Made by a program: the position numbers and the translations under genes. Shown piece after piece: positions 36,350 to 44,947 of a DNA stretch of 64,000 nucleotides (position 1 is its first letter; every line of letters starts with the position of its first letter). The DNA comes from Salinibaculum sp. SYNS191 (GTDB lineage: Archaea > Halobacteriota > Halobacteria > Halobacteriales > Haloarculaceae), in the NCBI RefSeq assembly GCF_037338445.1, contig NZ_CP147838.1, positions 744,001-808,000 of the forward strand. The letters are read 5' to 3'. Under the pieces are notes generated by a model. It worked only from the letters and a program-made list of their open reading frames with translations, made no database searches and was not told where the DNA came from.

Positions 36350-37444
36350 TCACCCGACCAGCGACGCGATGCGCTCGGGTCCGGGACACAGCGGGTCGCT
36401 CGCCAGCGCGTCGCCGTGTGCGGCGTAGGCGCGCGACCGCGACCCGCCACAGACCGACCGGTGGGGGCAGGTGCCACACCGCCCGGCGAACCCATCCGCG
36501 TCCCGGAGCGAGCGAAGCAGCTGGGACTCGCGGTAGACGTCGACCACGCTCGCCTCCCGGACGCTGCCGGCCGAGCGGGGGAGGAACCCCGAGGGGTACA
36601 CCTCGCCGGTGTGGCTGACGAACAGGAACCCGCGGCCGGCCCGGGTCGAACCGACGCGGGCGTCCGAATCGACCTGCTGTGCGACCACGCGGTAGTGCGG
36701 TGCCTCGACGGTGATGAGCCGGAACGGCGCGCCGCGCTGGCGCTCGTAGAGCCACTCCATCAGCTCGACGCTCGCCGGTGGCGAGAGCGGTTCGAGGTCC
36801 GTCCCGTTGCCGACGGGCACGAGGAAGAACACCTCCCACATCGCCGCGCCCAGGTCCGCGACGATGTCGGCGATGTCGGGCAGCGAATCGACGGTCGCCG
36901 CGGTGACGGTCGTGTTTATCTGAATCGGGAGGCCGACCTCGCGGGCCTGCCGGGCCGTCCGGAAGACCGCCTCGTAGGACCCCTCCTCGCCGCGGAAGCC
37001 GTCGTGTGCGGCGGCGGTCGCCCCGTCGAGGGAGAGCGCGATGCGTCTGACCCCCGCATCGGCCAGCTGGGCGACGGTCTCGCGGTCGAGGTTGTCCGTC
37101 GGCGCGGGCGTCACGCATGTCGGGATGCCCTGCGCGGTGGCATACTCGACGAGGTGGAACAGGTCGGGGCGCTCCAGCGGGTCGCCGCCCGAGAGGACGA
37201 GAATTGGGCCGGGGTCGCCGAAGGACGCCACGTCGTCGATGAGGGCCTCGCCCTCTGCCGTGGTGAGTTCGTCGGGATGGCGCTCCTCCTGTGCCTCCGC
37301 GCGGCAGTGGTCACAGGTCAGCCCGCAGGCCTGCGTGACCTCCCAGGTGAGAATCAGCGGCGTGCGGTCGTAGTCTCTGCCGTGGCCTGGCCCGCCCGTG
37401 CCGGGGTGGGCCGACGAGTCGCCACTGTGGCCGTGGTCGTGCAT
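36350..37444 (-). CDS. Radical SAM/SPASM protein (TIGR04053/AhbD-NirJ-like)
   Basis: 364-residue radical SAM enzyme. The [4Fe-4S] SAM motif is ACGLTCDHCRAEA (about residues 38-50, CxxxCxxC), followed by LVLSGGDPLERPDL (GGDP) and the IALSLDGA strand. The C-terminal SPASM-type cluster region CGTCPHRSVCGGSRSRAYAA, then DPLCPGP, binds an auxiliary FeS centre. Relatives act in heme biosynthesis (AhbD, NirJ) or peptide modification, and the reaction is not decided here. The first 23 residues contain five His (MHDHGHSGDSSAHPG and on), unusual for the family. It lies downstream of a HalX regulator gene. Confidence 0.85.
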   Translation of the reverse strand: MHDHGHSGDSSAHPGTGGPGHGRDYDRTPLILTWEVTQACGLTCDHCRAEAQEERHPDELTTAEGEALIDDVASFGDPGPILVLSGGDPLERPDLFHLVEYATAQGIPTCVTPAPTDNLDRETVAQLADAGVRRIALSLDGATAAAHDGFRGEEGSYEAVFRTARQAREVGLPIQINTTVTAATVDSLPDIADIVADLGAAMWEVFFLVPVGNGTDLEPLSPPASVELMEWLYERQRGAPFRLITVEAPHYRVVAQQVDSDARVGSTRAGRGFLFVSHTGEVYPSGFLPRSAGSVREASVVDVYRESQLLRSLRDADGFAGRCGTCPHRSVCGGSRSRAYAAHGDALASDPLCPGPERIASLVG

Positions 37445-37514
37445 ACCGGTCGTACCCGCTCGCCGACGGTCAACGGAGAGGGGAAGTACCACGGGTCTTT
37501 ATCGACGGACCATC

Positions 37515-38066
37515 CTACGTCGGCAGCAGGCGCTCGTCGAACTCCCGTTCGGCCTGCAGTTCGGCGAGTTCGCGTTCCAGTTCCTCGATGCGCGCCTGCA
37601 GTTCCGCGAACCGCTCGCTGTCGGTGAGTTCCGCCTCGGTCCGCTCGACCTCCATGATGTTGCGCTTGACGATTTTCGAACTGAGTTCCTGATACTTCTG
37701 CTCGTAGGTGTTCAGCGCGAGCAGGCGCTCGACGGTCGAGCGCAGGTCCGCCGTGTCGACCGGTGCCGTCAGGACGTCGTCGAACCCCGCCGCGACGACG
37801 TCGAACTCCGGGGCTGTGGCGGTCACGAGCGCGACCCGGCAGTCGAGCCCGCGGGCGTCTATCTCGTCGAGCGCCTGGTCGCCGGAGATGCCGGGGACCC
37901 CGCGGTGGAGCAGCAGGACGTCGACGCCATCGTCGAGTTTCGAGAGGGTCTGGCCGCCGTTTTCCGCCAGCCGGAGGGCGTGGTCGTCCGCCAGCGCGCG
38001 CTCGGCGTGGTCCGCGAGCGCTCCCGCCTCGGCTGCGACGAGGACCGTCGCCGTGTCACCGCCCAT
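37515..38066 (-). CDS. HalX-type response regulator with degenerate receiver domain
   Basis: 183 residues: a receiver-like domain (1-108) plus the haloarchaeal HalX domain (about 112-183; LLALNTYEQKYQELSSKIVK, then a coiled coil ERIEELERELAELQAE-like). The phosphorylation machinery is lost: the acidic pocket reads VLVAAEAG (Ala11-Ala12 in place of Asp), the acceptor Asp is replaced by His54 in LLLHRGVPG, and the Lys of the KP motif is Ala101 (LTAPVD). Thr in VTAT (82) remains. The protein probably works without phosphorylation, as a protein-protein adaptor. Seventy nt upstream of the radical SAM gene on the same strand. Confidence 0.9.
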   Translation of the reverse strand: MGGDTATVLVAAEAGALADHAERALADDHALRLAENGGQTLSKLDDGVDVLLLHRGVPGISGDQALDEIDARGLDCRVALVTATAPEFDVVAAGFDDVLTAPVDTADLRSTVERLLALNTYEQKYQELSSKIVKRNIMEVERTEAELTDSERFAELQARIEELERELAELQAEREFDERLLPT

Positions 38067-38151
38067 GGTCGAGTCACTCGGAGAGAACTATCATAACTGC
38101 TTGGGCTGGGCCACCGTCAGAGGTACCACCCCCGCCCCCGTAGCCTCGCGC

Positions 38152-38466
38152 ATGACAGCGAGTGGCTTCCTGACCGTCTCGCCGAAAGTCGAGGGGAGCA
38201 TGGCACCGGAAATCGCGAAGGCCGTCGACGCGCTGGAGGACCATCCGGTCAGCTACGAGACGACGCCGATGGGAACCCTGCTGGAGGCGGAGGACGCGGC
38301 GACGCTCTTTGCGGCCGCTCAGGCCGCCCACGAGGCCGTCGACAGCGACCGCGTGGTCACCTTCCTGAAACTCGACGACAAGCGGGCGACGGACGCGCCG
38401 ATGCGCGAGAAGGTCGACGCCGTCGAGGAGCGCCTGGGTCGGGACGCGCGGGGCGGGCCGGACTGA
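38152..38466 (+). CDS. MTH1187/YkoF-family thiamine-binding protein
   Basis: 104-residue ferredoxin-like protein of the MTH1187 (DUF77) family, related to bacterial thiamine-binding YkoF. Starts MTASGFLTVSPKVEGSMAPE; ETTPMGTLLEAEDAATLFAA and VVTFLKLDDKRATDAPMREK carry conserved family residues. Structures of relatives bind small molecules such as thiamine or HMP; ligand here not known. It diverges from the HalX gene and is followed by mch. Confidence 0.85.
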   Translation: MTASGFLTVSPKVEGSMAPEIAKAVDALEDHPVSYETTPMGTLLEAEDAATLFAAAQAAHEAVDSDRVVTFLKLDDKRATDAPMREKVDAVEERLGRDARGGPD

Positions 38467-38511
38467 CCGGCGTCCGCGAGTTCTTAAGTGAGGCGGGGCG
38501 AAAGGCGGGGT

Positions 38512-39441
38512 ATGGAGAGTCTCAACCGGATGGCCACGGAACTCGTCGACGAGGCCATCGACTTCGCCGAGGAACTCACCCTGGACGTCCACGCGCTGGA
38601 GGGCGACGCCGCCGTCATCGACTTCGGCGTCGCGGTCCCCGGAGCCGTCGAGGCCGGCCTCCTGCTGGCCGAGATACAGACCGCCGGCCTCGCGACAGTC
38701 CAGACCCGCATGGACGAGGTAGCCGGCGCACCCACCACCCACGTCGAACTGTCGACCGACCACCCCGCACTGGGGTTGCTCTGTGCCGGCAAGGCCGGCT
38801 GGGAACTCAGCGTCGACGACTTCGAGGGACTTGGGAGCGGCCCCGCCCGCGCCATCGTCGCCGAGGAGGACATCTACGCGCGGGTCGGCTACGCCGACGA
38901 CGCCGACTTCGCCGTGCTGGCCGTCGAATCGGACACGCTCCCCGACGAGGCCGTCGCCGCGGCGGTCGCCGAGCGGACCGGCGTCCCCGAGAGCGGCGTG
39001 TTCCTGCCGGCGTTCTCGACGGCCTCCATCACCGGCAGCGTCGTCGCGGCCGCCCGCGCGGCCGAACTCGCCACCTTCCGCCTGTCGGAACTCGGCTACG
39101 ACCCGCTCGAAGTCCTCTCGGTCTCCGGCTCCGCCCCCGTCGCACCGGTCGCCGACGACGAGGAGACGGCGATGGCCCGGACCAACGACGCGCTGGCCTA
39201 CGGCGGGCAGGCCCACCTCGTCGTCGAGGAGCCCTTCGACCGCTTCGACGAAGTCGTCTCGACGGCCGCAGACGACCACGGCCAACCATTCGCCGACATC
39301 TTCGCCGGCGTGGACTGGGACATGAGCGAGTTGCCCGTCGACCTCTTCGGACCGGCGCAGGTCACAGTCGACGTCCTCGGCGGCGAGACGCACGTCGTCG
39401 GCGACACGCACGAGGACGTCCTGGCCGAGAGCTTCCACTGA
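38512..39441 (+). CDS. mch: Methenyl-tetrahydromethanopterin (or -folate) cyclohydrolase
   Basis: 309-residue Mch-family enzyme that interconverts the N5,N10-methenyl and formyl C1 carrier. MESLNRMATELVDEAIDFAE, LDVHALEGDAAVIDFGVAVP and GGETHVVGDTHEDVLAESFH match the family; conserved DHPALGLLCAGKAGW and VTVDVLGG (C-terminal) frame the active-site region. Haloarchaea do not make methane, and are thought to use a folate-type carrier, so the physiological cofactor is inferred. The start is the ATG of MESLNRM, downstream of an Arg-rich in-frame extension. Confidence 0.9.
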   Translation: MESLNRMATELVDEAIDFAEELTLDVHALEGDAAVIDFGVAVPGAVEAGLLLAEIQTAGLATVQTRMDEVAGAPTTHVELSTDHPALGLLCAGKAGWELSVDDFEGLGSGPARAIVAEEDIYARVGYADDADFAVLAVESDTLPDEAVAAAVAERTGVPESGVFLPAFSTASITGSVVAAARAAELATFRLSELGYDPLEVLSVSGSAPVAPVADDEETAMARTNDALAYGGQAHLVVEEPFDRFDEVVSTAADDHGQPFADIFAGVDWDMSELPVDLFGPAQVTVDVLGGETHVVGDTHEDVLAESFH

Positions 39442-39442
39442 G

Positions 39443-39931
39443 ATGCGCTACAAGATAGTCCCCGAACCGCGGAGTCGCGAGGCGCTGCTGGCCGCCCGCG
39501 ACGCGCTGCCGCTGGTCCCGGGCAGCGTCGAGGACTGCTGTACGCGCATCCGCGACCGGACGGACGTACCCTCGCGTGACCGCGCGCGGGAACTGCTCAC
39601 CTTCCTGCAGGCGCTCGGCCTCGCGAAAGAGGCCAGCCACGGCTTCCACCGCGTCCGCGGTGACGTCACCGACGAACAACTCCGGGAAGCGTTCCTGGCG
39701 AACGTCTACGGCGCGCGGGAGATAGTCGACGCGCTGGCCGACAGCGACGGCCCCCTCGACGCGGCGGACGCCCTCGCGGCGATTCGCGACGGCGTGCCGC
39801 GGTGGGAGCGCTCCCAGTACGCCGACTGGGAGGCGGAGTGGCGCGAACGCGCCGCGAACCTGCTGGCGTGGGCGGAGACGTTCGGACTGGCCGCGTCCGT
39901 CGACGGCGGCTACGTCGCGACCGACCCGTGA
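39443..39931 (+). CDS. Conserved hypothetical protein next to mch
   Basis: 162-residue soluble protein, starting MRYKIVPEPRSREALLAARD one base after mch, so probably co-translated. Sequence suggests a mainly helical, possibly winged-helix-like, fold: RARELLTFLQALGLAKEASH, VYGAREIVDALADSDGPLDA and WAETFGLAASVDGGYVATDP. No enzyme motif seen. Haloarchaeal relatives seem to accompany mch, but I do not recognise a function. Confidence 0.75.
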   Translation: MRYKIVPEPRSREALLAARDALPLVPGSVEDCCTRIRDRTDVPSRDRARELLTFLQALGLAKEASHGFHRVRGDVTDEQLREAFLANVYGAREIVDALADSDGPLDAADALAAIRDGVPRWERSQYADWEAEWRERAANLLAWAETFGLAASVDGGYVATDP

Positions 39932-39974
39932 GAGAGCGGCGGGCTTTTGCCGCTGTCGCCCCTCCGGTCGCTCG

Positions 39975-40649
39975 ATGACTGGACGGCTCGACGCGGTGCT
40001 GTTCGACGTCGACAACACACTCTGTGAGTACCGGCGCACGGGCGCGGACATCCTCGACGTCGCCTTCGAGCGGGTGGGCGTCGACCACTTCTTCACCGCC
40101 GCGGAGTACAACGACCGCTACGGCGAGTTCACCGACGAGAGCGACAGCGTCGCGGACCTCCGCGAGCGGTGTTTCTCGACCTTCGCCCGCGAGCGCGGCT
40201 ACGACCCCGACGTCGGCCGGGCCGTCGCGCGGGTCTTCGCCGACGAGCGCGACCACACGAACGTCCGCTTCGTCGACGCCGCACGCGAGACGCTGGACGC
40301 GTTGCACGGCGAGGTTCCGCTGGCCGCCGTCACCAACGGCGCACCGGAGATGCAGACGGCCAAACTCGCCGGCCTGGGCGTCACCGACTACTTCGAGACG
40401 GTCGTCTACGCCGGCTACGACACCCCCGCCAAGCCGTCCCCCGAACCGTTCCACGCGGCGCTCGACCACCTCGGCGTCGTGCCCGAGCGGGCCCTCCACG
40501 TCGGCGACTCGCTCGGGTCCGACGTCGCCGGCGCACGGGCCGCTGGCGTCGGTGCCGCGTGGTTCCCCGGCGACCAGGACCCGACGGCGCCGGACCCCGA
40601 ACCGGACTACGTCCTGGAGTCGATTGCCGATCTCACCGACCTCTGGTAG
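39975..40649 (+). CDS. HAD-superfamily hydrolase (class I)
   Basis: 224-residue phosphatase of the HAD superfamily. Motif I AVLFDVDNTLCEY (DxDxT), motif II AVTNGAPEMQTA, Lys in KPSPEPFHAAL and motif IV HVGDSLGSDVAGARAAG are all present; the cap is alpha-helical (type I). Substrate unknown. It diverges with the GTPBP1 gene from a converging position: stop 40649 and the GTPase stop at 40660 are 10 nt apart. Confidence 0.9.
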   Translation: MTGRLDAVLFDVDNTLCEYRRTGADILDVAFERVGVDHFFTAAEYNDRYGEFTDESDSVADLRERCFSTFARERGYDPDVGRAVARVFADERDHTNVRFVDAARETLDALHGEVPLAAVTNGAPEMQTAKLAGLGVTDYFETVVYAGYDTPAKPSPEPFHAALDHLGVVPERALHVGDSLGSDVAGARAAGVGAAWFPGDQDPTAPDPEPDYVLESIADLTDLW

Positions 40650-40659
40650 TGGACCCGCC

Positions 40660-42303
40660 TCACTCCACGCCAGTGACGTCGCGGACGGTCCCGACACCCT
40701 TCGAGCGGCCCTCGCGGAAGACGAACCGCTGGCCCTCCTCGACCAGGTACGGGCGGAACTTGAAGCGGACGCGGGCGCGGCCCGTGTCGCCGGGCAGGAG
40801 TTGCCCGCCTTCGGGCGAGAACACGCCGGCCTCGCTGATGGTTTCGAGGTGGACGACCGGTTCGTACCCGTCCCCGATGCGGGTCGGGTGGTTCAGGACC
40901 ATGACCTCCGCCTCGAACTCCCGGACCGGGTCGGGGTCGGCCTCGCGGGGGACCAGGACCATCCCGCGCTCGATTTCCGTCTCGCGGACGCCCTTCAGCG
41001 CGATGCCGACGATGCGGCCGGCCCGTGCCTCGTCGACGCGGTGGTAGTGCATCTCGATAGAGCGGACCTCGACCTCGCGGAAGGAGCCGTCCTGCATCGG
41101 CCCGAGTAGTAGTTCGTCGCCCGCCTCGACGCTGCCGGACTGGATGGTGCCCGAGGCGACGGCCCCGACGCCGGTCACCTTGTACGTGCGGTCGACGTAC
41201 ATCCGGAACTGCGCGCGGTCGGCCCCGTCGCCGGTCTTGGGCAGGCGCTCGAACAGTTCGTCCAGGTCGTCCAGCCCGCGCGTCGTCACGGCGCTGGTCG
41301 TGACCACCGGGACGACCGTCTCGTCTATCTCCTCGATGGCCGCGTCGACGCCGTGGCGGTCGACACGCAGCGGCGTCCTGTCGACGTCCCGGAGCAGGCG
41401 TTCGACCTCGCGTTCGACCTCGTGGATGCGCTCGTCGTCCACGACGTCGGCCTTCGTGATGGCGACGATGGTCGGCAGTTCCGTCGCCAGCAGGATGCCG
41501 AGGTGCTCGCGGGTGGTCTTCGTCGGCCCGTCGTCGGCGGCGACGGTGAGGAGGCCGTAGTCGAGTTTCTGCCCGACGAGGCCGCGAATCGTGGTTCGCA
41601 GCCACGGCTCGTGGCCTACGGTGTCGACGAAGGAGACCAGACGGTCGGCCTCCTCGACGACGCGGGCGCGGTCGTCCTTCCGGTGGGGGTTGTCCATCCG
41701 CACCGGGCCGTCCTCGTCGAAGCCGTAGACGCCGTAGGAGAGGTCCGCCGAGAGCCCCCGCTCGATTTCGTGGGGCTGGACGTCCAGGAACCCGCGCGTG
41801 CCGCCCTCGCCGTCGTCGGCCTGGCCGGTGACCAGCGAACCCACCAGCGTCGACTTGCCGTGGTCGACGTGGCCGGCGGTGCCGACGACGATGTGCTCGT
41901 CGTCGTCCATCACGGTCCCTTCGGTTATCGTGGCGACGCCGACGAGGCCCCCGGCGGACCCGTCGCTGTCGGTGTCTGCGGTGCCGTCCGCATCGACCCC
42001 CCAGGTCTGGACCTCGTCGATGTGCGCGCCGGCCTCCTCGGCCAGCAGCGAGAGGACGTCCATCGACTCGGAGAAGGCGTCGGGCTCGATGCCGGCGATG
42101 CCGCCGTCGTCGGTGACGCCGACCACGTAGGTCGCCTCGCCGTCGCCGGAGAGAACCCGGTGGCGCAGCTGGGCGGCCAGACTTTCGAGACGCCCGTCAG
42201 CGAGGTGCAGGTCTTTCGTGAGTCGCTCTTTGAACTCGACGCTGCCGCCCTCCTGTTCGCCGCGCTCGATAGCGCGGTCGAGGACGGCCCGGTCGGGGCG
42301 CAT
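40660..42303 (-). CDS. GTPBP1-type translational GTPase
   Basis: 547-residue GTP-binding protein of the GTPBP1/EF-Tu-like family. After an N-terminal domain of about 130 residues (GSVEFKERLTKDLHLADGRL, TYVVGVTDDGGIAGIEPDAF) come G1 GTAGHVDHGKST (about 149-160), G3 DTVGHEPWLRT, G4 TKADVVDDERIHE and an EF-Tu-like domain II/III (TGVGAVASGTIQSGSVEAGD). The family resembles eEF1A/EF-Tu and mammalian GTPBP1, implicated in translation quality control or mRNA decay. Ligand is not known. Start MRPDRAVLDR at 42303; the nine upstream codons have no support. Confidence 0.92.
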   Translation of the reverse strand: MRPDRAVLDRAIERGEQEGGSVEFKERLTKDLHLADGRLESLAAQLRHRVLSGDGEATYVVGVTDDGGIAGIEPDAFSESMDVLSLLAEEAGAHIDEVQTWGVDADGTADTDSDGSAGGLVGVATITEGTVMDDDEHIVVGTAGHVDHGKSTLVGSLVTGQADDGEGGTRGFLDVQPHEIERGLSADLSYGVYGFDEDGPVRMDNPHRKDDRARVVEEADRLVSFVDTVGHEPWLRTTIRGLVGQKLDYGLLTVAADDGPTKTTREHLGILLATELPTIVAITKADVVDDERIHEVEREVERLLRDVDRTPLRVDRHGVDAAIEEIDETVVPVVTTSAVTTRGLDDLDELFERLPKTGDGADRAQFRMYVDRTYKVTGVGAVASGTIQSGSVEAGDELLLGPMQDGSFREVEVRSIEMHYHRVDEARAGRIVGIALKGVRETEIERGMVLVPREADPDPVREFEAEVMVLNHPTRIGDGYEPVVHLETISEAGVFSPEGGQLLPGDTGRARVRFKFRPYLVEEGQRFVFREGRSKGVGTVRDVTGVE

Positions 42304-42456
42304 GGGCGTGGTTTGCCGCCCCCAGAACATAAGCCTTCCCCGGGATTCGTGCGTTTCAGGCGTGCAGACACCGGAACAGTATCGAGCGCGACAGACGCAA
42401 CTGTTCGGGATAGAGTGTGAATGTATCTCACAGCAATCGGCAGCCAGCCGTTGGTA

Positions 42457-43158
42457 TCACCGGGCCGTGCCAATCCGTTCGACGGCCTCCAGGAACCCGT
42501 CGGCGTAGCGCGCGTCGGTGACGTACTCGGCCGCGGCGAGGGCCGTCTCGTCGGCGTTGGCGACGGCAATCGAGAGGCCAGCGCGTTCGAACGTCGCGGC
42601 GTCGTTCTCCGAGTCGCCGACGGCGGCGAAGTCCGCCGGAGCGAGGTCCAGTTCCTCGGCGACCGCTTCCAGCCCGGTCCCCTTGGTGATGGCCGGCGAC
42701 TTGACGTGGTAGGCGAACCCGGTGTCGACGACCTCCAGGCCGTGCTCGGCGGCGATGTCGGCCAGCGGTTCCAGCGGCGAGTCCAGGCTGACCGCCACTT
42801 CGGTCTCGCGCCAGCGGTTCACCAGGTCGGCCTCGCCCCAGCCGAGGTCGTAGCCCGCCTCGCGGTACGCCGCGGCCACCGCGTCGGCCGCCGCGCGGTC
42901 CCCCTCGATGCGCAGCGTGTCCCGGCCGACGAGGACGACGCCGCCGTTCTCGGCGATGACGACCGTCTCGATGCCGACGAAGTCACACAGCGCGACCGGG
43001 TACGGCATCGACTTCCCAGTGGCGACGACGACGGGAGCGGGCCACTCGTGGAGCACGGGGAACACGCGCGGGTCGACCGCGCGGCTCTCGTCGGTCAGCG
43101 TTCCGTCGATGTCGACGACCAGCGGCGGGGCGTCCGCTGGCGGCGAAGGTACGTCCAT
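42457..43158 (-). CDS. Phosphoglycolate phosphatase, archaeal (HAD-IIB) type
   Basis: 233-residue HAD phosphatase with a type IIB (Cof-like) cap. DIDGTLTDESRAVDP (motif I), VVVATGKSMPYPVALCDF (motif II), KGTGLEAVAEELDL (motif III Lys) and GDSENDAATFERAGLSIAVA (motif IV) are all present. Archaeal homologues remove phosphate from 2-phosphoglycolate. It lies 38 nt downstream of the DnaJ-domain gene on the same strand. Confidence 0.9.
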   Translation of the reverse strand: MDVPSPPADAPPLVVDIDGTLTDESRAVDPRVFPVLHEWPAPVVVATGKSMPYPVALCDFVGIETVVIAENGGVVLVGRDTLRIEGDRAAADAVAAAYREAGYDLGWGEADLVNRWRETEVAVSLDSPLEPLADIAAEHGLEVVDTGFAYHVKSPAITKGTGLEAVAEELDLAPADFAAVGDSENDAATFERAGLSIAVANADETALAAAEYVTDARYADGFLEAVERIGTAR

Positions 43159-43195
43159 GGGCGTTGGTCGGGGGCGAACGGTTTGCCGTTTCCGG

Positions 43196-43738
43196 TCAGT
43201 CGGTCAGGACCTCGTAGGCCGCCTGGACCCGCTTGAACGCCTCCTCGTCGCCGCCGTCGGCGTCCGGATGGACCTCCTTGATGCGCTCGCGATAGGCGCG
43301 TTTGACGGTCCCTTCGTCGGCGTCGGGGGACACGCCGAGCACCTGCGACGCCTCGCGCGGCGTCGGGCCGGACTGACGGGGCTGCCCGCTGCGGCCCCGG
43401 CGCTGGCGGGCCTCCTGACGGACGCGCTGGCGCCGGCCGCGGACCCGCTGGCGTGCCCGGCGGCGTTGCTCCTCCCGCGGCGGCGTCCACTCCTCGCGCG
43501 GTCCGGCACCGAAGCCGCCCCGTCCGGGGTCGCTGCCCGTGGCGGCCTGCTGTTCGACGCTGCGGTAGACGCGGTTCAGCAGGCGACCGCTCGCCTGGTA
43601 GTAGATGAAGTACGTCACGGCGGCAAAGAGCAGGGCAGGGATGAGAAGCGGCGGGGCGAAGATGGCACCGACTGCGAGGACCGCCGTCATGAGGGCGAAG
43701 GCTCCCGCGAGCCCTGTCACAAGTCGGTTCTCGTGCAC
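43196..43738 (-). CDS. Membrane-anchored C-terminal J-domain protein
   Basis: 180-residue protein with two N-terminal membrane segments (about 8-28 and 29-50), a basic Arg-rich linker (about 85-125) and a C-terminal J-domain (ASQVLGVSPDADEGTVKRAY, then RERIKEVHPDADGG), whose HPD tripeptide is intact. J-proteins recruit DnaK; here it would act at the membrane, in contrast with typical DnaJ. A DjlA-like role is only an analogy. Starts MHENRLVTGLAGA. Confidence 0.9.
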   Translation of the reverse strand: MHENRLVTGLAGAFALMTAVLAVGAIFAPPLLIPALLFAAVTYFIYYQASGRLLNRVYRSVEQQAATGSDPGRGGFGAGPREEWTPPREEQRRRARQRVRGRRQRVRQEARQRRGRSGQPRQSGPTPREASQVLGVSPDADEGTVKRAYRERIKEVHPDADGGDEEAFKRVQAAYEVLTD

Positions 43739-43824
43739 GCTACTCCGTTGGGGCGGGACCCCTGTAAGCCTCTCGCCTGTCCCGCGGCGGAGGGTTCACA
43801 ACCGTGGGCGTGCTAGCGGCTCGC

Positions 43825-44034
43825 ATGAGCGTCTCCAGTCCGTGTGAAGTCTGCAACCGGGCGGACGTCGAGCACGCCTGCGACAGGTGTAGCAAACTCG
43901 TCTGCGGCCGGCACTTCGACGACGACCTGGGGCTGTGCATCGAGTGTGCCGCGGCCCTCACCGACGGCGAGGACCGACAGCGTATCCCCGGCAGCGAGGA
44001 CATGCCGGACGGCGTCGACACCTACCGGTTCTAG
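43825..44034 (+). CDS. HIT-type zinc-finger small protein
   Basis: 69-residue protein with a treble-clef/HIT-like cluster: CEVCNRADVEHACDRCSKLV, then CGRHFDDDLGLCIECAAALT. The eight Cys/His ligands suit two zinc sites. The acidic C-terminus ends DGVDTYRF. Start MSVSSPCEV is 21 nt inside the longest frame. Its stop shares CTAG with the convergent SIMPL gene. Confidence 0.85.
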   Translation: MSVSSPCEVCNRADVEHACDRCSKLVCGRHFDDDLGLCIECAAALTDGEDRQRIPGSEDMPDGVDTYRF

Positions 44035-44852
44035 CCGTCCTCGGTCGCTGGCACGTCGGTCGCTGCGGTCGCCGTCGCGGGTTGCTCGGTGCCGACAGTC
44101 CCGTTTGCCGGCCCCGCGGTCGGGGTCGGCTCGACCGTCGGGCCCGGCTCGGCGGCGTAGGTCACCTGGACAGTGGCACGGACCGTCACCGGTCCCTGGT
44201 CGATGACCGTGCCGCCCCGCAGTGCCGTCTCGGCGACGGGACCGACCCCGTCGCCGCCCGTCGAGAGGGAGCGGACCGGCCCGAGCACCAGGTTCGAACT
44301 CGCGGCGAGTGTCGTCGCCTCGGCCCGCGCGTCCTCGACGGCACGGTCGAGCGCGGTCTCGCGGAGTTCCCGTCGGCGGTCCTCGGAGAGCGTGAAGGAG
44401 GCGCCATCGACCGAGGTTGCACCTGCCGCGACGGCGATGTCGACCACGCGGCCGACCACATCGGGGTCGTCGACCACGAGTTCGAAGGACTGCCGTGCGA
44501 CGTACGACCGCGTCCGGTTCTCCTCGCGCTCGAACAGTTGATAGCCGGTCGTCGTGACGGAGCTGACCGGCGGCGTCGCCCGGAGCGCGTCCCGGAGGCC
44601 GGCAGTCTCGTTGGCGAGGGTTTCCGTCGCCGCACTCGGCTGTGTGCCGGTCGCCGTCACCGCGAGTGCGACCACTGCCTGGTCGGGTTCCGCCGTCACG
44701 GTGCCGTCGCCGGAGACCGATATCGTCGCCGTGCTGGCGTTGCCGCCGTCGACCTGTTCGACTGGCCCTCCGGGCGAGGCTCCGAGACCGATGCCGACGA
44801 GGCCGGCGAGAAAGAGACCGACCACGACGAGCGCAACGAGTTGGCGTCCCAT
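44031..44852 (-). CDS. SIMPL-domain (DUF541) secreted or membrane-tethered protein
   Basis: 273 residues. A signal/anchor segment (about 7-25, VALVVVGLFLAGLVGIGLG), then a SIMPL domain with ATISVSGDGTVTAEPDQAVV as the signature opening, ETLANETAGLRDALRATPPV and SLSEDRRRELRETALDRAVED-type helices, here ending VTVRATVQVTYAAE. A low-complexity Thr/Pro/Ala tail follows from about residue 235, likely on the cell surface and possibly O-glycosylated. Function of the family unclear. Confidence 0.85.
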   Translation of the reverse strand: MGRQLVALVVVGLFLAGLVGIGLGASPGGPVEQVDGGNASTATISVSGDGTVTAEPDQAVVALAVTATGTQPSAATETLANETAGLRDALRATPPVSSVTTTGYQLFEREENRTRSYVARQSFELVVDDPDVVGRVVDIAVAAGATSVDGASFTLSEDRRRELRETALDRAVEDARAEATTLAASSNLVLGPVRSLSTGGDGVGPVAETALRGGTVIDQGPVTVRATVQVTYAAEPGPTVEPTPTAGPANGTVGTEQPATATAATDVPATEDG

Positions 44853-44947
44853 AGGAGAAGCGGGGCAGAGAGCTGGTTTGTTATACGCGGCTTATCCTGA
44901 CGGCGGCGCGAAAGCACCCGATATACCCACGGTAGAGAGTGACTAGC

